In this document: piece by piece, positions 33,595-41,339 of the stretch | Numbering within the stretch: position 1 is the stretch's first letter | Layout: each line of letters begins with the position of its first letter | Source of the DNA: Bacteroidales bacterium M5 | GTDB lineage: Bacteria; Bacteroidota; Bacteroidia; Bacteroidales; Muribaculaceae | DNA length: 43,601 nucleotides | Direction of reading: 5' to 3' | Assembly (NCBI GenBank): GCA_001689535.1 | Contig: LUJP01000040.1 | Location: forward strand, 1 to 43,601 | The notes under the pieces: generated by a model | The model's database searches: none | What the model was told of the DNA's origin: nothing | What the model saw: only the letters and a program-made list of their open reading frames with translations | Translations under genes and position numbers: made by a program

Positions 33595-35646
33595 TTACCA
33601 GATTATGACGCGCTCCGATTCGGGACGGAACATGGGTTGGCCTTCGGTGATGTTGAATGCCTCGAAGAAGGGCTGGAGGTTGCGCAGTGTCACGTTCACG
33701 CGGTTTTTGCCGAGTGAGTGAACGTCGCCCTGGGTGAGGGAGCGCATTTCGGCCTCGCGGATATTCTGGGCCCAGAGGTTGGCGTAGTTCATGTAGAACA
33801 CCTGGAAGGGTGTGAGGCCGTCGATAGTGGCGGTGGCTACGTCGACGCCTTTTTCTTTCTGTGAGTTGAGGAATGCGGTCATGGCCACACGCAGACCACC
33901 CTGGTCGGCGATGTTCTCACCGAGGGTGTAGGCGCCGTTGGCGTTGAGTCCGGGAAGAACCTCAACCTGGTTGAACTGCTCCACGAGCTTGTCGGTAAGA
34001 GCCTTGAATGCCTCGGCATCTTCGGGTGCCCACCAGTCGGCCATGTTGCCTTTTGCGTCGAAGTGACGGCCCTGGTCGTCGAATCCGTGGGTCATCTCGT
34101 GGCCTATCACCACGCCGATGCCGCCATAGTTCTCTGCGTCGGAGCTTTCGGGGTCAAAGAAAGGAGCCTGGAGGATTGCGGCGGGGAACACGATTTCGTT
34201 AGCCATGGGGTTGTAGTAGGCATTGACGGTCTGGGGAGTCATGCCCCATTCGGTGCGGTCAACGGGCTTGCCCCATTTCGAGAGCTGGTCGCGAGTGTGC
34301 CACATCGACACCTCGTGCATGTTCTCGTAGTAGCTCTTCTCGGGGTCGATATTCATTGTGGTGTAGTCCTTCCACTTGTCGGGATAGCCGATTTTCACGG
34401 TGAAGGCCGCGAGTTTCTCGTGGGCGCGGGCCTTGGTGGCGTCGCTCATCCAGGTGAGGGAGTCGATGTGCTGGCCAAGGGCGGTGCGGAGGTTCTCAAC
34501 CAGTCCCAGCATGTACTGCTTGGATGATTCGGGGAAGTATTTCTCCACGTAGAGCTGGCCCACAGCCTCGCCCATGGCGCTTTCGGTGGCACCGAGGGCG
34601 CGTTTCCAGCGGGGACGCTGTTCCTGCACGCCGCTCATCACCTTGTTGAATTCAAACGAGGCGTTGGTGAAGTCGTCAGACAGATAGGGAGCTGCACCGG
34701 CTACATATTTCCAGAGATAGTAGTCCTTGAGCTCGCGGTCGGAGAGCGACTGCATGAGGGTGTTGGCGCGTGCCATGCTCTTGGGGTCGGTTACAATCAC
34801 GGTGTCGATGGGGGTCTTAATGTCCATTGTCTCGACGAAGAAACGGTCCCAGGGCACTGCGGGATAATCCTTTTTGAGAGTTTCGAAAGTGCGGGGGTTG
34901 TACATGGCCTGTATGTCGCGGCTTTCCTCGCGGGTCTTTGCGTCCTTAGCCATGGCGGTCTCTATTTTCATCACGGTGTTCATGATGCGGGCGGCGGTGT
35001 CGGCGCTGAAGCCGGCGTTCTGAAGCTGGTCGGTGATGAGCTTCTTGTAGGCCTCGCGCACTTCGGTATTGCGCTGGTCGTCCTTGAGGTAGTAGTCGCG
35101 GTCACCGAGGCCCATGCTGCCTCCACCGAGGTACATGGCATATTCATTTGAGTTGACCATGTTCTCCATGGGGCCTGCTCCCATGAACGGGCTGCAGTAA
35201 TAGGTCTGGAGCCAGAGGAAGAGGTCGGTCATGCCCTCGTGGGGAGTGTTCTCGATTTTCTGGAGGTCGGCCTGGATGGGTGCGGCGCCGTCGTTGTTGC
35301 GGCGGGTGGAGTCTATAGCCTGGTTGTAGATTGTCGAAACCTTGAAGGCTACCGTGCCGGGTTCGGGGTTGGTTGCTGCAAGACCGGTGATGATTTCTTT
35401 CACGCGGTTTTCCGATGAGTCGTTAAGTACGTTGAACTGGCCGTAGCGTGAGTATTCGGCTGTGAGAGGATGGGCTTTCTGCCATTTCTCGGTCACGTGT
35501 TCGTAGAAGTCGGTTCCGGCGGGGATGCTGTCGTTGACAAGCGATGCGTCGAGGCTCTTGAGGTGCTCGGCGCGGGAGCCGGTGCAGGCGGTGATGCCTG
35601 CCAGCGTTGCTGCTGTGGCTAATGCCATGAATAGATGTTTATACAT
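33595..35646 (-). CDS. M13-family (neprilysin-like) metallopeptidase lipoprotein
   Basis: Zinc endopeptidase acting on oligopeptides outside the cytoplasm. The product is 683 residues from the ATG at 35646 (MYKHLFMALATAATLAG), with a lipobox cysteine in GITACTGS at about 21. The zinc site is HEMTH (516-520) and the third ligand is E577 in GENIADQGG. Other M13 marks are VNAYYNPMANEIVFPA and the C-terminal RVNVTLRNLQPFFEAFNI. An upstream open frame to 35745 overlaps the menG end and lacks a signal sequence, so it is not used. It begins 8 bp after menG, so co-transcription with purC and menG is likely. Confidence 0.95.
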   Translation of the reverse strand: MYKHLFMALATAATLAGITACTGSRAEHLKSLDASLVNDSIPAGTDFYEHVTEKWQKAHPLTAEYSRYGQFNVLNDSSENRVKEIITGLAATNPEPGTVAFKVSTIYNQAIDSTRRNNDGAAPIQADLQKIENTPHEGMTDLFLWLQTYYCSPFMGAGPMENMVNSNEYAMYLGGGSMGLGDRDYYLKDDQRNTEVREAYKKLITDQLQNAGFSADTAARIMNTVMKIETAMAKDAKTREESRDIQAMYNPRTFETLKKDYPAVPWDRFFVETMDIKTPIDTVIVTDPKSMARANTLMQSLSDRELKDYYLWKYVAGAAPYLSDDFTNASFEFNKVMSGVQEQRPRWKRALGATESAMGEAVGQLYVEKYFPESSKQYMLGLVENLRTALGQHIDSLTWMSDATKARAHEKLAAFTVKIGYPDKWKDYTTMNIDPEKSYYENMHEVSMWHTRDQLSKWGKPVDRTEWGMTPQTVNAYYNPMANEIVFPAAILQAPFFDPESSDAENYGGIGVVIGHEMTHGFDDQGRHFDAKGNMADWWAPEDAEAFKALTDKLVEQFNQVEVLPGLNANGAYTLGENIADQGGLRVAMTAFLNSQKEKGVDVATATIDGLTPFQVFYMNYANLWAQNIREAEMRSLTQGDVHSLGKNRVNVTLRNLQPFFEAFNITEGQPMFRPESERVIIW

Positions 35647-35654
35647 TGTGATAA

Positions 35655-36401
35655 TTACTTGGTTGCTGTGTAAATGGTGCAGACTCCGAATGTGAGGGGG
35701 AGAGCCCGGGCGTTGGTCCAGCCCGATTGCTCTATGAGGCGGCACATGTCGGCGCCCTGAGGGACGGCCGCTATGCTTTCGGGCAGATAGGAGTATGCGC
35801 GTGAGTCACGGCTCACCAGGCGCCCCACGGCGGGGATGATGTAGCGCGTGTAGAAGCGGTAGAGGGGCGCCGTGAGGCGTCCGCGGGGGGTGGACAGCTC
35901 TATGACGCACAGCCTGCCGCCTTTGCGGGCCACGCGGGCCATCTCGCGGTAGCCGGCCGAGAGGTCGGCGAAGTTGCGCACTCCGAAGGCGGCTGTGACG
36001 CAATCCATCTCGCCGTCGGCGAATGGAAGAGCCAGACAATCGGCCACGCGAAGCTCAACGGCGTCGGAGGCTCCGGCGGCGGCTATTTTGCGGCGTCCCA
36101 CCTCGATCATGCCCTCGGAAAGATCCACTCCCGTGATTCCGCGTGCGGGGTGCAGGCGGCGGTGCAGCTCCAGGGCGAGGTCGGCAGTGCCGGTCGCCAC
36201 GTCGAGGATGCGCTGCGGCCTGTCGGGGGCTATGAGGCTTATGGCCTTACGGCGCCAGAGGCGGTCGATGCCCATGGTCATGGCGCGGTTCATGAAATCG
36301 TAGGCGGGGGCGATGTTATCGAACATCTCCTCCACCTGCTGGGATTTTCCGCGGTTGTCGGAGTCGCCGTATGGGTTTATGTTTTCGCAGTCGGCGTGCA
36401 T
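35655..36401 (-). CDS. menG: Demethylmenaquinone methyltransferase
   Basis: SAM-dependent C-methylation, the last step of menaquinone synthesis (UbiE/MenG family). The product is 248 residues. The family opening VEEMFDNIAPAYDFMNRAMT (about 22-41) is followed by the SAM motif RILDVATGTADLALEL (about 63-78), DLSEGMIEVGRRK and FGVRNFADLSAGYREMARV. No ubiquinone genes are seen, and Bacteroidales use menaquinone, so menG is preferred over ubiE. It follows purC by 8 bp. Confidence 0.95.
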   Translation of the reverse strand: MHADCENINPYGDSDNRGKSQQVEEMFDNIAPAYDFMNRAMTMGIDRLWRRKAISLIAPDRPQRILDVATGTADLALELHRRLHPARGITGVDLSEGMIEVGRRKIAAAGASDAVELRVADCLALPFADGEMDCVTAAFGVRNFADLSAGYREMARVARKGGRLCVIELSTPRGRLTAPLYRFYTRYIIPAVGRLVSRDSRAYSYLPESIAAVPQGADMCRLIEQSGWTNARALPLTFGVCTIYTATK

Positions 36402-36409
36402 GTGGCGTC

Positions 36410-37363
36410 TCAGAGCTGTATGTTCTGGAGGCAGTCCAGTACGTTTACGGCTATGCGGTCATTGAGGTTTGACTCGTCGGCCTTTACAAACGGACGTCCT
36501 GTAACGTGCTCGTAAAGTTCGATATAGCGGTCGGTCACTGTGGCGATGAACTCGGGTGTCATCTCAGGCACTTTCTGGCCGGGCTTGCCCATGAAGCCGT
36601 TCTCGATGAGCCACTGGCGCACGAATTCCTTGGAGAGCTGACGCTGGGGCTCGCCTTTGCGGAAGCGCTCCTCGTAACCGTCGGCGTAGAAATAGCGTGA
36701 TGAGTCGGGGGTGTGGATCTCGTCGATGAGATAGATTTTGTCGTTGTGCTTGCCGAACTCGTATTTCGTGTCCACGAGAATCAGACCTTTTTCAGCGGCC
36801 ATCTTGGTGCCGCGTTCGAAGAGTGCGCGGGTGTAGCGCTCCACCACTTCATAGTCGGCGGCGCTCATGATGCCCTGGGCGATTATCTCTTCTTTAGAGA
36901 TATTCTCGTCGTGTCCGGCCTCGGCCTTGGTGGTGGGGGTGATGATGGGTTCGGGGAAGCGCTCGTTCTCACGCATTCCCTCGGGAAGCTTCACTCCGCA
37001 TATCTCGCGGCATCCGGCCTGGTATTCGCGCCATGCGCTTCCGGTGAGATATCCGCGGATAATCATTTCCACGCGGAAGCCCTCGCAGCGGATTCCGACG
37101 GCCACCATGGGGTCGGGCGTAGCGAGTTTCCAGTTGGGCACAATGTCGGCGGTGGAGTCGAGGAAGTATGTGGCTATTTCGTTCAGCACCTGGCCTTTGT
37201 AGGGGATGCCTTCGGGGAGGACAACGTCGAAGGCCGAGATGCGGTCTGTGGCGACCATTACCAGAAGGTCTTCGCCTATGGAATAGACGTCGCGTACTTT
37301 GCCGTGATACACTCCGGTCTGACCGGGAAAGTGGAAGTCGGTGCTTAACAATGCTTTAGCCAT
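36410..37363 (-). CDS. purC: Phosphoribosylaminoimidazole-succinocarboxamide synthase
   Basis: SAICAR synthetase of de novo purine synthesis. The product is 317 residues, the longer form usual in Bacteroidetes and plants compared with about 237 in E. coli. Family motifs: GKVRDVYSIGEDLLVMVATD (21-40), DRISAFDVVLPEGIPYKG, RGYLTGSAWREYQAG and DEIHTPDSSRY. It is the first gene of the purC-menG-peptidase unit. The sequence CAACTTTG near 37385 is one base off a -7 element. No purine riboswitch structure is evident in the short upstream region. Confidence 0.96.
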   Translation of the reverse strand: MAKALLSTDFHFPGQTGVYHGKVRDVYSIGEDLLVMVATDRISAFDVVLPEGIPYKGQVLNEIATYFLDSTADIVPNWKLATPDPMVAVGIRCEGFRVEMIIRGYLTGSAWREYQAGCREICGVKLPEGMRENERFPEPIITPTTKAEAGHDENISKEEIIAQGIMSAADYEVVERYTRALFERGTKMAAEKGLILVDTKYEFGKHNDKIYLIDEIHTPDSSRYFYADGYEERFRKGEPQRQLSKEFVRQWLIENGFMGKPGQKVPEMTPEFIATVTDRYIELYEHVTGRPFVKADESNLNDRIAVNVLDCLQNIQL

Positions 37364-37471
37364 GATAATCTAATTGGATGCAAAGTTGAAAATAATAGTT
37401 GTATGAATTATGGGGCGAAATTACTCAAAAAAAATGATATCGAGCAAAATATTATGCAACAAGCTCTAAAG

Positions 37472-37915
37472 TTATCTGTAGCCGGGCTTGCGGCGTCCGT
37501 TGCCTTCGTGGCCGGTGAGGTCGTCGCCCAGATCGCGGCGGTAGCGGTCGGCAGCCTCGCTCAGGCGCCGGGCCACGTCGGGTTGCTGCGATATGATGTT
37601 GTAGCGCTCGCCGGGATCGCGCCGCATGTCGTAAAGCTCGCATTCCTCTACCTTGAGATTGACCATCTTTCCGGGCTTCCCGTCGTTGCCGGGCATACCG
37701 TAGCCCAGACGGTCAATGTTGGGAGTCTTGTAGTTGACGGCACCTGTATAGGAGAAGTCTCCCAGTCCGGCATCGTCAAGGTTTATGAGCACGAAGTTGA
37801 TATGGTCGGGGTTTTCCGCGGGTTCGGGAGCCTTGTCAGGCCGGGCGGCAAGCATTGTACCGGGAACCAGTGCCGAAACGGCAGCCGTAAGCGGTATCGT
37901 TCTGAGATGTCTCAT
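37472..37915 (-). pseudogene. Internally deleted sulfatase
   Basis: The 147-residue frame joins the two ends of an arylsulfatase. The N-terminus has a signal-like start and the metal-site pattern INFVLINLDDAGLGDFSYTG then KTPNIDRLG. It jumps directly to C-terminal sequence: NDGKPGKMVNLKVEECELYD followed by MRRDPGERYNI. About 350-400 residues, including the CxPSR active-site cysteine that becomes formylglycine, are missing. The join is in frame, near residue 75. No sulfatase activity is possible. It stands alone between purC and the repeat half-copy. I chose the ATG at 37915, which opens the signal peptide; a longer frame to 38077 is not sulfatase-like. Confidence 0.85.
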
Positions 37916-38123
37916 GGAATAAGGAAGATGGAAATGGTTGAGACGGTTTGATGGATTACTGATACAGATCATGTCCGAATGCCCCCCCGCGGTAGTTAGC
38001 GGGCAGCGAACGTTTCTAATCCTGTAATCTGATATGATGTGTAAAATTAACGAACTTATCGCACACCTCAAAATCACAGGGCGCTTTCACGATTGTTGAT
38101 GCTTTTTCTGTGTTTTTGGGTTG

Positions 38124-38165
38124 GGGAACGCAGAACTATGCTGGAACGGCAGAACATCGCAGAAC
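38124..38165 (+). repeat. Solo arm of the GCAGAAC repeat family
   Basis: GGAACGCAGAACTATGCTGG then AACGGCAGAACATCGCAGAAC, nearly identical to the left arm at 6849-6890. No inverted partner nearby. Confidence 0.75.
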
Positions 38166-38273
38166 TTAAATCTTTTTTTGATGATGGGAATTGGTTAAGT
38201 GTTATGAACCGTGTTTAAATGGATATTGTTTAGACGGTAAGTATGATTGAAATGTGAAAATCAAATCTTAGCC

Positions 38274-38474
38274 ATGGATAAGATGCCTTACATTGGACTG
38301 ACGGTGGTTGCACTTGGTTTTATACTGCCGTGGCTTGCGCGGGCCTATTTCTCGTGGCGGGCGATGAAAGATGATGATAATATCTATTCGGCTACCCGCC
38401 AGAGTTATATCAAATATCTCAAAATGGTGCGTTGGCTATTGGTCGTTATTGGTTTTATTCTCATGAACTGGTAA
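38274..38474 (+). CDS. Small two-helix membrane protein, copy 1
   Basis: The 66-residue protein has a helix at about 5-22 (YIGLTVVALGFILPWLAR), a polar middle (FSWRAMKDDDNIYSATRQSY) and a second helix (about 48-64, MVRWLLVVIGFILMNW). No known family. It is a paralogue of the next gene (shared SWRAMK and helix pattern). I chose the ATG at 38274, since MDKMPYIGL immediately precedes the helix. Confidence 0.65.
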   Translation: MDKMPYIGLTVVALGFILPWLARAYFSWRAMKDDDNIYSATRQSYIKYLKMVRWLLVVIGFILMNW

Positions 38475-38510
38475 GTGTATCCCCGAAAAGATAAAGTCAA
38501 TGTTTTAAAT

Positions 38511-38544
38511 AAAAAAAGCGATGTGCCGGACCGGATGTGGGTTG
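38511..38544 (+). repeat. Degenerate copy of the downstream terminator's left half
   Basis: AAAAAGCGATGTGCCGGACC followed by GGATG closely matches 38801-38828 (AAAAACAGCGATGTGCC, then ACCGGATG), but the pairing right arm is absent. It looks like the remnant of a terminator that followed copy 1 before a tandem duplication. Confidence 0.65.
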
Positions 38545-38566
38545 TAATCGACTTAAATGCTATGAT

Positions 38567-38788
38567 ATGGATGGATTGGTTTATCTGGGCTTTTCTCTCG
38601 CGGTGGCGGGTGCTCTGCTACCTAAGCTGGGGCGAATATATATCAGTTGGCGGGCAATGAAGGGCGACAGAAGGTTTGAGGACCCGGACGTTTACCGATA
38701 CTATTTCTTTAAGTTCAGAAAAACGGGTCTGGAGTTGGTGGTGCTGGGATTCATTGTCTTTTTAATAGCCGAAATAATGTCCAGATAG
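38567..38788 (+). CDS. Small two-helix membrane protein, copy 2
   Basis: The 73-residue protein has helices at about 4-20 (LVYLGFSLAVAGALLPKL) and 53-70 (LELVVLGFIVFLIAEIM), with the shared ISWRAMKGD after the first helix. It resembles the upstream gene in order and spacing of segments but is diverged in the middle, so the duplication is not recent. No function can be assigned. The ATG at 38567 (MDGLVYLG) is chosen over one ten codons upstream, because copy 1 aligns from this point. Confidence 0.65.
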   Translation: MDGLVYLGFSLAVAGALLPKLGRIYISWRAMKGDRRFEDPDVYRYYFFKFRKTGLELVVLGFIVFLIAEIMSR

Positions 38789-38800
38789 ATATAGAAAATA

Positions 38801-38846
38801 AAAAACAGCGATGTGCCTACCGGATGGGTGGCACATCGCTGTTTTT
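38801..38846. terminator. Bidirectional rho-independent terminator
   Basis: AAAAACAGCGATGTGCC pairs perfectly with GGCACATCGCTGTTTTT around a 12-base loop, between convergent genes. Confidence 0.9.
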
Positions 38847-38867
38847 ATGGGGTGGATGGCGGGGCTA

Positions 38868-39443
38868 TCAGTTGCAGCCGCAGCCGTCGGAGCATTTGCT
38901 TTCACCGGAGCAATCGCAGGAGTCGCCACAACCGCAGCCTTCGCCGCAGCCGCAACCCGACTGGGGCTTGAGCTCTTCGGGTGTAGCGTCGCGTACAACG
39001 GTGATCTTGCCTTTGAAGCGCACGTCCTTGCCTGCCAGAGGATGGTTGAAGTCCATCACAACGTCGGTGTCGGTAACGTCGACAACCACGCCGTTGATGC
39101 GGAATCCGTCCTGGGTCATCATCGGGAGCACGGCGCCTTTCTTGATGACTTCGGGATCGAACTTGCCGTCGACTTCAAAGATGTCGCGGGGCAGGGTGGC
39201 CACCTGCTCGGGGTCGTGGGGACCGAAAGCCTCGTCGGCCGAAACTTTCACGTCGAAAGAATCACCGGGCTTGAGGCCGTCGATTGCGTGCTCCAGGGGC
39301 ACGATCACGCCGGGAGTAACGCCAAACACTATCTTTTCGGGATCGTCGGCCGAGGTCTGGTGAACGAGCTTGTCGCCGTCAGGAGTCACTTCGTAGAGGT
39401 CGTAGCCGAGTTCCACGTATTTTCCGGGTTGAATTGTTTCCAT
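38868..39443 (-). CDS. FKBP-type peptidyl-prolyl isomerase, SlyD-like, with Cys-rich tail
   Basis: Proline isomerase and chaperone, cytosolic. The product is 191 residues from the ATG at 39443. The FKBP core with inserted flap runs about 6-70 (GVTPGVIVPLEHAIDGLKPG, then SADEAFGPHDPEQ), followed by the insert-in-flap domain and GITVV-like closing strand (FKGKITVVRDATPEEL). The last 30 residues hold 11 cysteines (SGCGCGEGCGCGDSCDCSGE, then CSDGCGCN) instead of the His-rich tail of E. coli SlyD, so soft-metal binding is likely. A much longer open frame upstream (to 39986) is antisense-like overlap with the phosphatase gene and is ignored. Its own promoter element lies 44 bp upstream. Confidence 0.92.
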   Translation of the reverse strand: METIQPGKYVELGYDLYEVTPDGDKLVHQTSADDPEKIVFGVTPGVIVPLEHAIDGLKPGDSFDVKVSADEAFGPHDPEQVATLPRDIFEVDGKFDPEVIKKGAVLPMMTQDGFRINGVVVDVTDTDVVMDFNHPLAGKDVRFKGKITVVRDATPEELKPQSGCGCGEGCGCGDSCDCSGESKCSDGCGCN

Positions 39444-39486
39444 ATCGTTCTGTATTTTAAATTTTATGTAGTTACTAGAGCTATAA

Positions 39487-39494
39487 CAAAAATA
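39487..39494 (-). promoter_or_regulatory. -7 promoter element for the SlyD-like gene
   Basis: TATTTTTG on the minus strand matches TAnnTTTG, 44 bp before the ATG at 39443. Confidence 0.5.
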
Positions 39495-39517
39495 GGGCCA
39501 AAAAGTGAGGCGCCCGC

Positions 39518-40075
39518 TCAGGCCTCTTCCTGATGGCGGAGAGAGGTGACGGTGTCGTAGAGATTGAGGGTGGCGTCGGCAAGCTGGTCGAGCACCAGTT
39601 CGAAGCCCTCGGCCCCTTCGTAATAGGGGTCGGGCACATGGTCGTAGCGGGAATGGGAGCCGAAGAAGTCGGCCATGGCCATTACGCGTTCCTCGTCGTC
39701 GACCGTGGGCGCAAGGCTGCGGAGATTGCGCACGTTGTTGTCGTCCATGCCTATTATTATGTCGAAATCCTCGAAGTCGTGCTCGCGTATCTGGCGGCAG
39801 CGGTGGGTGAGTTCGAGGCCGCGGCGCCGGGCGTGGGCGCGCATGCGCGGGTCGGCCAGCTGGCCTATATGGTAGTTTCCGGTGCCGGCCGAGTCGACCT
39901 TCCAGCCCGCTGTGGCATTGTGCTCGCTGAGGGTCTCGAGCATTATGGCCTCGGCGGCAGGGCTGCGGCAGATATTGCCCAGGCACACGAAGAGTACCCT
40001 TACAGGAGCGTCGTCGCTTATGTTTTCTATTATCGGTTTAAGCCGTCTGATTACGGCCGGAGTGGTGATTATCAT
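39518..40075 (-). CDS. Low-molecular-weight protein-tyrosine phosphatase
   Basis: The 185-residue protein has the P-loop CLGNICRSP with nucleophile C31 and R37 after a 28-residue N-terminal extension, and the acid aspartate in VPDPYYEG near the C-terminus. Members dephosphorylate tyrosine kinases of polysaccharide export (Wzb type) or other phosphotyrosine targets; arsenate reductases share the fold but usually lack this DPYY loop. Its ATG overlaps the lpxB stop by 4 bp (ATGA), so translation is coupled to lpxB. That pairing suggests a role near envelope polysaccharide or lipid A control, by position only. Confidence 0.92.
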   Translation of the reverse strand: MIITTPAVIRRLKPIIENISDDAPVRVLFVCLGNICRSPAAEAIMLETLSEHNATAGWKVDSAGTGNYHIGQLADPRMRAHARRRGLELTHRCRQIREHDFEDFDIIIGMDDNNVRNLRSLAPTVDDEERVMAMADFFGSHSRYDHVPDPYYEGAEGFELVLDQLADATLNLYDTVTSLRHQEEA

Positions 40076-41211
40076 TGTTTTTCGTTTTTAGAGCTCATGA
40101 GATCGCTGGTTATTATGGCTGCGGCAGTTGCTGCGGCATGGTTTTTCCCCAGGAGCTGGCGCATCCGGGAATACCCCTCGAGTTGCAACGCGCGTCCGGG
40201 CGCGTCGAGGATTATCTTACGCAGGCGGCTGTCCACCTCTTCGGGGGTGCAGTGATGAAGCAGCATTTCCGGTATAACCTCCCGGCCCACGATAAGGTTC
40301 GGAAGAGTGACAAACGGACATTTGATGAAGTGCTTCATGATATTGTAGCTCAACCGCGATCCGTTGGCGCGGTAGCAGGCCACCTGAGGCGTTCCGGCAA
40401 GGGCGCATTCGAGAGTGGCTGTGCCCGAGGTGACAAGGGCAGCGTCGCTGTGGAGCATGAGGTCGAAGGTGGCGCCTTCTAACAGCGGAAGGTATGTCAG
40501 GCTCTCGTAAAACTCGCGATCTATGCCCGGCGCCACGGCCACCACGGGCTGCATGTCGGGGTGCATGCGGGCCACGGCATCCATCACCGGAAGATTGTTG
40601 CGTATCTCTCCGTGGCGGCTTCCGGGCACAATCGCCAGCAGCGGCATGGAGGAGAGGCGGTGCTGCCGGCGGAACTCCACGGCATCAGGCGCCATGGAAA
40701 TGCGCCGGTCCATTTCCTCAACCGATGGGTTGCCCACATAGTCCACTCTGACTCTGCGCATCGCAAACCAATCGCGCTCAAACGGGAGGATGGAGAGCAG
40801 ACGGGTGGCGCAGCGGCGCAGTTTGCGAACGCGGAATTCCTTCCAGGCCCAAACTTTGGGCAGGATGAAATAGTAGACGGGAATACCGCGCCGACGTGCG
40901 TATGACGCCAGCCGCAGGTTGAAGCTGGGATAGTCTATGAGAATGAGGGCGTCGGGCCGCGAGCTGTCGATGGCCTTGCGCGCGCGGCTGAAGTTGCCCA
41001 TGATCACGCGGAGATTGCGCAGCACCTCGCTGAATCCCATGAAAGCCATGCGGCGGTAGTCAATCACCGGCTCCTGGCCGGTGGCTGCCGACATGGCATC
41101 GCCGCCAAGGAACGTGAACGAGGCATCGCGGTCGAGCCTGCGGAGCTCCTCTATGAGCATGGCTCCGTGAAGGTCGCCCGAGGCCTCTCCTGCCGAAATA
41201 AAATATTTCAT
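40072..41211 (-). CDS. lpxB: Lipid-A-disaccharide synthase
   Basis: Joins UDP-2,3-diacylglucosamine and lipid X to form the lipid A disaccharide at the inner membrane. The product is 379 residues from the ATG at 41211 (MKYFISAGEASGDLHGAMLI). GT19 motifs include FMGFSEVLRNL, DYPSFNLRLASYARRRGIPV, YYFILPKVWAWKEFRVRKL and SGTATLECALAGTPQV. A promoter element lies 30 bp upstream. Divergent from the MsbA-like exporter gene, and overlapping the phosphatase gene by 4 bp. Confidence 0.96.
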   Translation of the reverse strand: MKYFISAGEASGDLHGAMLIEELRRLDRDASFTFLGGDAMSAATGQEPVIDYRRMAFMGFSEVLRNLRVIMGNFSRARKAIDSSRPDALILIDYPSFNLRLASYARRRGIPVYYFILPKVWAWKEFRVRKLRRCATRLLSILPFERDWFAMRRVRVDYVGNPSVEEMDRRISMAPDAVEFRRQHRLSSMPLLAIVPGSRHGEIRNNLPVMDAVARMHPDMQPVVAVAPGIDREFYESLTYLPLLEGATFDLMLHSDAALVTSGTATLECALAGTPQVACYRANGSRLSYNIMKHFIKCPFVTLPNLIVGREVIPEMLLHHCTPEEVDSRLRKIILDAPGRALQLEGYSRMRQLLGKNHAAATAAAIITSDLMSSKNEKQ

Positions 41212-41240
41212 AGCATAAACGGATGTCGAAATTAATGCTT

Positions 41241-41248
41241 CAAAGTTA
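41241..41248 (-). promoter_or_regulatory. -7 promoter element for lpxB
   Basis: TAACTTTG on the minus strand matches TAnnTTTG, 30 bp before the ATG. Confidence 0.55.
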
Positions 41249-41300
41249 GTAAATTTAACGGTAGCTTTAAGCATATTGTCTTTGTGTCGGTTAAAATTAC

Positions 41301-41308
41301 TACTTTTG
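41301..41308 (+). promoter_or_regulatory. -7 promoter element for the MsbA-like gene
   Basis: TACTTTTG matches TAnnTTTG, 32 bp before the ATG at 41340. It is back to back with the lpxB promoter. Confidence 0.55.
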
Positions 41309-41339
41309 TAGTCTTAACCATTATCATTTTCACGATTTC

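Noticed and set aside
39444..39986. Long upstream extension of the SlyD-like gene
   Set aside because: It overlaps the tyrosine phosphatase gene out of frame and is Arg/Pro/His-rich; a promoter element lies at 39487-39494.
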